From positions 1-19,428 of the forward strand of contig CALXTH010000074.1 of assembly GCA_944391365.1 (NCBI GenBank): a stretch of 19,428 nt of DNA, written 5' to 3'. Positions 15,155 to 19,428 of the stretch are shown here, piece after piece; the first letter of the stretch is position 1; every line of letters begins with the position of its first letter. The position numbers and the translations under genes are program-made. The stretch is from an uncultured Alphaproteobacteria bacterium (GTDB taxonomy: Bacteria; Pseudomonadota; Alphaproteobacteria; RF32; CAG-239). Below the pieces are notes generated by a model. The model did not search any database. It was not told the DNA's origin and saw only the letters and a program-made list of their open reading frames with translations.

Positions 15155-15204
15155 GTTTTCCGGGACTTTTATTAACCTGAAATTTACGAGATTGGCGGTA
15201 TATT

Positions 15205-17550
15205 GTGGTTAACAAAAGTTGGTTTGAGGATAAACGGGAAAAAATGGCCGAAAGCGATTTGGAAAAAAATGCGGAATTTACGCAGGTTTTCAGAGCTCAT
15301 GACGGCGGAGAAGATCCGCTGATCACAGCACAGCGCTTTTTAAATATTTTCCGGCAGCTGCATATTTTTACTGCCGCCAAGCGTAAAGAATTTGATGAAG
15401 ATCTGCTTAAACTGCCTCCGGTTGTTCGCGGCTCGTTTGTTAATCTTCCCGGCGGGTCTTTATTACAGGATTATGTCAACGATCTGGAACAAAAGGCCGG
15501 TGTTGCCGTTTCGGCGCCGGTCAAGCCCCGGATTGAGCGGGGCAGCTCCGACAGCGGGCAAAGCCCGGCTCCGGCCGCAGATTCTTCTATTGAGGATATA
15601 AAAAAACTTCTTGAGGCGGATATTGCCAGCCGCCATATAGCGGCACAAACTGCTCAGCAGGCTCCGGTTCAGGTTGCGGCAGGGCCGGTCAGTGGTGAAG
15701 TCCGGCTGGTGGCTGATGATTCCCTGAAAAACGATTTGTTTTCCACGATTTCAAAAATTATGGAAGAGAACCGCAGCGCTCAAGTTAAAAGTACTCAGAC
15801 GCTGGCGCAGTATTTGCAGGAATCTCAGCAGAAGATGGCTGAAATTCTGGCTCAAAAATCATCAGACGGCGGAAATCTGGCTGAAAGTCTGGCTCATGTT
15901 TTTGAAGCAAACAAAGATAGTTTCAAAGTTAATGTTGAAGGCGGAATTACCGACTCCGGCAAGCTGATTGATGAAATTATCGAAAAACAATCTACGCTGT
16001 TTTTGGAAATGTCGGAGCGACAATCCGACAAACTTGGTTCGGTTTTGTCGTCGGCTCTGCAAGAGACGAATCAGGCTTCAACCAAAATGATTATGGATGC
16101 GTTGGAGGCTTTTCAGAAAGAAAATACCCGCCTGATTAATATGCAGGAAAAAATTCAGCGAGCAATTCTGGAAACGGAAAAAAGAAACTCAGCCCCCTAT
16201 TCCGGTTTTACTCTGACGACCGGAAACGTCAGCATTAACAAAGATCCGTCTTTGGATTCTCCGGTTTCGGGCTTTGGTTTTAATACCGGACTTATGGGGT
16301 TTGGCAGCGATATGTCATCAGCCGTATCTCAGGCTCCCAAAGCTGCCGCACCGGCCACCCAACAGCCGGCCGAAGACAAAACCGAGGATGTTAAGCAGGC
16401 TAATTTTGACCGGCTGGAAAGCCTGCTCTCCGATGCGGACAGTTTGTTCAATCTTGACGGCGAAACCTCCTCCAAAAAGAAAAAAAAGAAGAAGAAAAAG
16501 AAGAAAAATAAAGAGGCTGACAAAGCCAACGAAACCGGGGATGATATTATTGTTCTTTATGATGACGAGCTGGAAGGGGCTGCCACGGCCAAGGAAACGT
16601 CTCCGGTAACAGCAGATGAGCATCAGAGCGTACCGGCGCCGGCAACATTTTCTGAAGAACAAAAAGAAGAAAAGAGTCTTCAAGCTGATGTTGAATCCGG
16701 GGAACCCGCAAGTGCCGTGCCGCTTGAGACCTCTCCGGCAGAAGCCGCAGAAAATCAGGCTGATGAAGAATGGGAATATGTCAATCCGGAGGAATACAGT
16801 TCTGTTCCGGCATGGGAATATGAAACAGTTCCCGATGAGCAGACCGATGAAGCCGGAATTTCTCAGGGTGAATGGGAATATGGAACCGGAGAGTCGGGAG
16901 AAAGCGCCGGCGATGCTTGGGAATATGTTGAAGAGGCTGAGCCCGGAAATGAAGCGTCTGCCCAAGAATGGGAATATACCGAAGAAGAAGTTCCCGCCGA
17001 AGGTGACGAAAGCAATGCCTGGGAATATGTTTCCGAAGAGGAGGCCTCTCAAGCCGGTTCGGCTGATGAAGAATGGGAATATGCCGATGCGTCCGTCCTA
17101 ACCGGAGATAATCCGGAAGAGGAATGGGAATATGTCAGTGCAGAGGACGGTTCCGGTTCTGATGGCGGCGGTGAATGGGAATATGTTTCCGAGGAAGAAG
17201 AAGCTCAGGCCGGTTCGACTGATGAAGAATGGGAATATGTTCCGGAGACAGAAGCCGACTCAGAAGTCTTTCCGGCGACTGATGAAGTGGATAATATTCA
17301 AGAGCCGGTTCAGACCAATATTTCCGCAGGAGATTCCACGCAGGCTTTGCCTGATTTTAATGACGATACGGCTCCAGACAGTCCGGCAATGCCGACAGAT
17401 GTTTTTAATCCGTTGTACGGCGAGCAAATTCAGCTTGATAAACTTGATGATTCCGCTTCCGGTCAGATGAATTTGTCCGGGCTCCGGCTTTATGAGGTTT
17501 CCGAATTTGACGGTGCAGCAGACGACCCTTACAATTCGGCCAAACAATAA
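15205..17550 (+). CDS. Large acidic protein with coiled coil, lysine run and ten WEY repeats
   Basis: A 781-residue protein with no signal peptide and no membrane helix, so cytoplasmic or secreted by a signal-independent route. I use the GTG at 15205; an ATG at 15244 would shorten it by 13 residues. Order: a folded helical domain at about 10-95 (LLKLPPVVRGSFVNLPGGSLL); a Pro/Ala-rich linker; a long helical, probably coiled-coil region about 170-335; a linker; eleven consecutive lysines (424-434); a strongly acidic region; ten WEY motifs at Trp 523, 537, 557, 572, 589, 606, 624, 641, 658 and 676; and a 100-residue acidic end. No known family is recognised. The array suggests a multivalent scaffold or a substrate of the neighbouring secretion system. 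It sits between a terminator and the helical protein at 17641. Confidence 0.85.
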   Translation: MVNKSWFEDKREKMAESDLEKNAEFTQVFRAHDGGEDPLITAQRFLNIFRQLHIFTAAKRKEFDEDLLKLPPVVRGSFVNLPGGSLLQDYVNDLEQKAGVAVSAPVKPRIERGSSDSGQSPAPAADSSIEDIKKLLEADIASRHIAAQTAQQAPVQVAAGPVSGEVRLVADDSLKNDLFSTISKIMEENRSAQVKSTQTLAQYLQESQQKMAEILAQKSSDGGNLAESLAHVFEANKDSFKVNVEGGITDSGKLIDEIIEKQSTLFLEMSERQSDKLGSVLSSALQETNQASTKMIMDALEAFQKENTRLINMQEKIQRAILETEKRNSAPYSGFTLTTGNVSINKDPSLDSPVSGFGFNTGLMGFGSDMSSAVSQAPKAAAPATQQPAEDKTEDVKQANFDRLESLLSDADSLFNLDGETSSKKKKKKKKKKKNKEADKANETGDDIIVLYDDELEGAATAKETSPVTADEHQSVPAPATFSEEQKEEKSLQADVESGEPASAVPLETSPAEAAENQADEEWEYVNPEEYSSVPAWEYETVPDEQTDEAGISQGEWEYGTGESGESAGDAWEYVEEAEPGNEASAQEWEYTEEEVPAEGDESNAWEYVSEEEASQAGSADEEWEYADASVLTGDNPEEEWEYVSAEDGSGSDGGGEWEYVSEEEEAQAGSTDEEWEYVPETEADSEVFPATDEVDNIQEPVQTNISAGDSTQALPDFNDDTAPDSPAMPTDVFNPLYGEQIQLDKLDDSASGQMNLSGLRLYEVSEFDGAADDPYNSAKQ
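16474..16512 (+). repeat. Poly-lysine tract
   Basis: Eleven lysine codons in a row (residues 424-434), then Asn and Lys, form an almost pure A/G stretch. It separates the coiled-coil half from the acidic repeat half and may bind nucleic acid, acidic lipid or the protein's own acidic end. The A-runs are also a place where slippage could shift the reading frame. Confidence 0.8.
16768..17244 (+). repeat. Ten-copy WEY repeat array
   Basis: Ten copies of [EA]-W-E-Y, six followed by Val, lie 14-20 residues apart, most often 17 or 18, in a very acidic Ser/Gly/Ala background. At DNA level TGGGAATAT recurs in every copy. The 64-base segments 17020-17083 and 17176-17239 differ at about eight positions, which points to recent duplication of two-unit blocks. 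Confidence 0.92.
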
Positions 17551-17640
17551 CAATATTGTTGTGTAAAAACAGAGATAAAATAATTTACAAACCGCGCCGG
17601 TTCCTTTAGAGTATATTTGAGTAGAAAAGGAGCCTTTTTT

Positions 17641-18132
17641 ATGGAACAAAATGACAACCTCCCTCCGGTCAGCAAGGAAGCTTTATGGTATTTTAACAAT
17701 TATATTTTGCTGAAAGATTATTATAACCGGACAATTTCACGGATTGCGGCGCGGTGTATCCGGAAGGGGAATATTGCCATTGAGGAATATCCTTTTTACG
17801 GGTACATTCTTGACGTTTTGGAAGAAATCAGCGAAGTCGGCGATTATATTCTGGAGCATAAAGAACTCTATCCTTATGTGGAGACACGTATGAAAGGCGG
17901 GCTTGCCGCTTTCAAAAAGAATCTGGAGGAATACAAAAAAGAGCTGGAAAGCAACTCATCTCCGGATATGATCAAGGAAGACGCGTCCGAAGTTCAGAAA
18001 ATGAAAGAAGCGTTGAAAGTCGTTACAAAAAATGAAGATCCGACCGTCGGCGCCGGGATGAATATGGATCAGCTGATGGATAAATTGCTGAAACAGACCG
18101 CCAAGACATCAAAGACCCCCAAAACGGAATAA
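17641..18132 (+). CDS. Helical soluble protein, unknown function
   Basis: A 163-residue protein; the ATG at 17641 is chosen because AGGAG (17628-17632) lies eight bases before it, and the upstream TTG frame is discarded. It has no signal peptide or membrane helix. It appears almost entirely helical: an N-terminal half with many aromatic residues (ALWYFNNYILLKDYYNR; EEYPFYGYILDVLEEI) and a lysine/glutamate-rich second half ending in a flexible KTSKTPKTE tail. I recognise no family. A 14-base gap and no terminator separate it from the secretin-like lipoprotein, so they are probably co-transcribed. A cytoplasmic accessory or chaperone-like role in the apparatus is possible but unproven. The 90 bases upstream hold a small inverted repeat (AACCG/CGGTT, 17590-17602) and TATATT at 17612, but no matched -35. 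Confidence 0.82.
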   Translation: MEQNDNLPPVSKEALWYFNNYILLKDYYNRTISRIAARCIRKGNIAIEEYPFYGYILDVLEEISEVGDYILEHKELYPYVETRMKGGLAAFKKNLEEYKKELESNSSPDMIKEDASEVQKMKEALKVVTKNEDPTVGAGMNMDQLMDKLLKQTAKTSKTPKTE

Positions 18133-18146
18133 GGCGGCAGAAAAAA

Positions 18147-19427
18147 ATGAGAAAGAGCAAATTTTCATATATCGGCGTTTTATTTCTTTTGCTGCTGGCG
18201 GTCGGCTGCAGTCGGGAGTCTGAGTTTGGCACGGGGGACAGTCTTCCGGGGGTTGCTTTATATGGTGACGAGGGGTTTGACCTTGATTTTATCATGCAAC
18301 ATGATCCGAATCTGATTAAAACGACTAAAGGGGCTGCCGAACTTGATTTAGAGACGCCACTGCGCTGCAAAGTCAATTGGAATAAGCAGGAAATGATTTC
18401 GGCCGTGCCATATAATGCGGCGGCATTCAGTCTGACCCGTAACGGGCTGAATGATATGTTGCCTCGCTATGAAGTCAACGGTTTTTCTTTCAAGTCTATG
18501 AATGCCGAAAAAGCTTTGTTGAAGCTTGACAAAGAGGCCGGCATTAAACTGATTGCCAAAGATCCGCCTTATGCCAGCATATCCGGAGAGAATCTTCGCG
18601 GAGAGTTCAGCGAAGTGGTTGGCATGATTACCGACGCGGCAGAGATTTTTTATTCCTATGACGCCGAGCGGAAGTTAATGCGGCTGTCCAGACGGGCTAA
18701 TTTTACGCTTCATGTTCCGCATAATCGTCAGATTATGCTGGCGTTGCTTGATGTTATCCGGGGATCCGGGATTACAGATATTGTCAGCGACTGGGGTGAT
18801 TATTCCATCACGTTCACATCTAACTATGAGACCAGAAAAAAAATTGTGGATTTGGTGGAATATTTCAAAAGCAATCCGCTTCTGGTCGCTTATGATGTGA
18901 GTGTTTTCAGGGTTTATCCGGCGGATAAAGATAACGGAATTAACTGGCAGGAAGCTTTGGAAACTTTTGATTTCAGCACACTGAATACCGCGCAGGCCGG
19001 GGTTATCGGGCGCGTGTTGTCAACAACAAATGATCTGAATATTTCAACGCTTCGTCAGTTTTTGGGACCACAAGCGGCTATTGTTCCGGTTGCCGAGGGG
19101 CGTTTTTCGGTTCCGAATTTGTGGTTTTCACGTTTTGATATCGGTAAATGCGGGTTGAGGGAGGCTATGGAGGCTGATCTGTCAATTATGGCTAAGGCTT
19201 CTTTTGAAAAAAACAACTGGATTTTTTCCCATATCTCGCTGGATACGACACAGGGTGAAATTGCCCAATACAACGTTCGCAGCAAGCTGGGAGAAAATCT
19301 AATGATTATCGGTTTGCCCAACGAAGTTTTCGGAACAAAGAAACCGAAATCCGAGACCGTGATTTTTATGGTTCCGAGAATCGTCAGAGGGCTTAAGACG
19401 ACGAAGCATATTCAGAATAAATTATGA
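18147..19427 (+). CDS. Secretin-like outer-membrane lipoprotein, PilN/BfpB type
   Basis: A 426-residue lipoprotein: signal peptide to AVG-C21, then a periplasmic body. Residues about 113-182 (FSFKSMNAEKALLKL ... GIKLIA) resemble the small N-domain that opens secretins. The stretch 246-267 (LVAYDVSVFRVYPAD, then NGINW) matches the strand pattern and G-[IL]-[DN]-W motif that starts the secretin domain of the PilN/BfpB type IVb pilus family. The end (IIGL ... ETVIFMVPRIVR, 387-414) resembles the closing strands of secretins. At 426 residues it is shorter than my recollection of that family (over 500), mainly between these blocks, so its pore may be reduced. Such proteins form the outer-membrane ring. 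Its TGA overlaps an ATG at 19424 (ATGA), so another coupled gene continues beyond the window. Confidence 0.7.
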   Translation: MRKSKFSYIGVLFLLLLAVGCSRESEFGTGDSLPGVALYGDEGFDLDFIMQHDPNLIKTTKGAAELDLETPLRCKVNWNKQEMISAVPYNAAAFSLTRNGLNDMLPRYEVNGFSFKSMNAEKALLKLDKEAGIKLIAKDPPYASISGENLRGEFSEVVGMITDAAEIFYSYDAERKLMRLSRRANFTLHVPHNRQIMLALLDVIRGSGITDIVSDWGDYSITFTSNYETRKKIVDLVEYFKSNPLLVAYDVSVFRVYPADKDNGINWQEALETFDFSTLNTAQAGVIGRVLSTTNDLNISTLRQFLGPQAAIVPVAEGRFSVPNLWFSRFDIGKCGLREAMEADLSIMAKASFEKNNWIFSHISLDTTQGEIAQYNVRSKLGENLMIIGLPNEVFGTKKPKSETVIFMVPRIVRGLKTTKHIQNKL

Positions 19428-19428
19428 G

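Noticed and set aside
15172..15187. CtrA-like site TTAAC-N6-TTTAC before the WEY gene; a weaker one at 377-391
   Set aside because: Each has at least one mismatch to the core and the surrounding DNA is AT-rich, so chance matches are expected.
16474..16512. Lysine run as a nuclear localisation signal for a host-directed effector
   Set aside because: Long lysine runs also arise by slippage and occur in bacterial cytoplasmic proteins; nothing else here shows that the protein is exported.
16318..17052. 244-codon minus-strand frame rich in Phe, Gly and Ile
   Set aside because: It is the antisense reading of the lysine tract and WEY array, whose composition creates the hydrophobic look.
16768..17244. 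Possible CRISPR array, because of regular short DNA repeats
   Set aside because: Repeats are only 9-19 bases, stay in reading frame, and the spacers are acidic coding sequence; there is no cas gene.
17549..17560. Perfect palindrome AACAATATTGTT at the end of the WEY gene
   Set aside because: A/T-rich, overlaps the stop codon, has no T-run and no promoter nearby; likely chance.
17590..17602. AACCG/CGGTT hairpin as a terminator of the WEY gene
   Set aside because: Five-base stem with a three-base loop and no following T-run; too weak to call.

Overview
The window looks like a piece of an alphaproteobacterial genome, probably a host-associated or uncultured lineage. It uses the standard genetic code, has mixed base composition (AT-rich between genes, GC-richer inside them), and carries a tandem array of TrbL/VirB6-type membrane proteins of the kind known from Rickettsiales-like type IV secretion (T4SS) loci. 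No rRNA, tRNA, CRISPR array, transposase or integrase is visible. The taxonomic call is inference; nothing here is a marker gene.

Layout, left to right. Positions 1-430 carry no supportable gene but do hold a very good leftward promoter (187-215) and a weaker rightward one. Positions 440-1901 are a tight three-gene run: a small lipoprotein, an alpha/beta-hydrolase-fold protein whose nucleophile serine is replaced by glycine, and a 55-residue two-helix membrane protein. It ends at a terminator shared with the opposite strand. Positions 1943-3306 (minus strand) hold two paralogous lipoproteins; promoter, leader and signal peptide are nearly identical between them while the mature bodies have diverged. 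Positions 3516-14013 form one operon of four consecutive TrbL/VirB6-like proteins (977, 490, 712 and 1318 residues), joined by a 3-base gap and two ATGA overlaps. Then come a double helix-turn-helix regulator (14137-15108) with its own terminator, a 781-residue acidic protein with ten WEY repeats (15205-17550), a small helical protein (17641-18132), and a secretin-like PilN/BfpB-type lipoprotein (18147-19427) whose stop overlaps the ATG of a further gene at the right edge.

How the parts may fit. All four VirB6-like proteins share a core (a soluble front part, transmembrane helices, a [YW]L-hydrophobic-D ... P ... F signature), but each has a different front domain and tail: a glutamine-rich coiled coil, a short charged end, eighteen heptads with an invariant glycine, and a beta-repeat-like tail. 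The fourth also carries two cell-wall-degrading domains in series, an intact M23/LytM peptidase and a lysozyme-like domain, fused to its membrane channel. Together with the secretin-like lipoprotein this suggests an envelope-spanning secretion or conjugation apparatus that mixes T4SS inner-membrane parts with a type IVb-pilus-like outer-membrane part and has its own wall-opening enzyme built in. The missing ATPases, coupling protein and other scaffold proteins would be expected outside the window.
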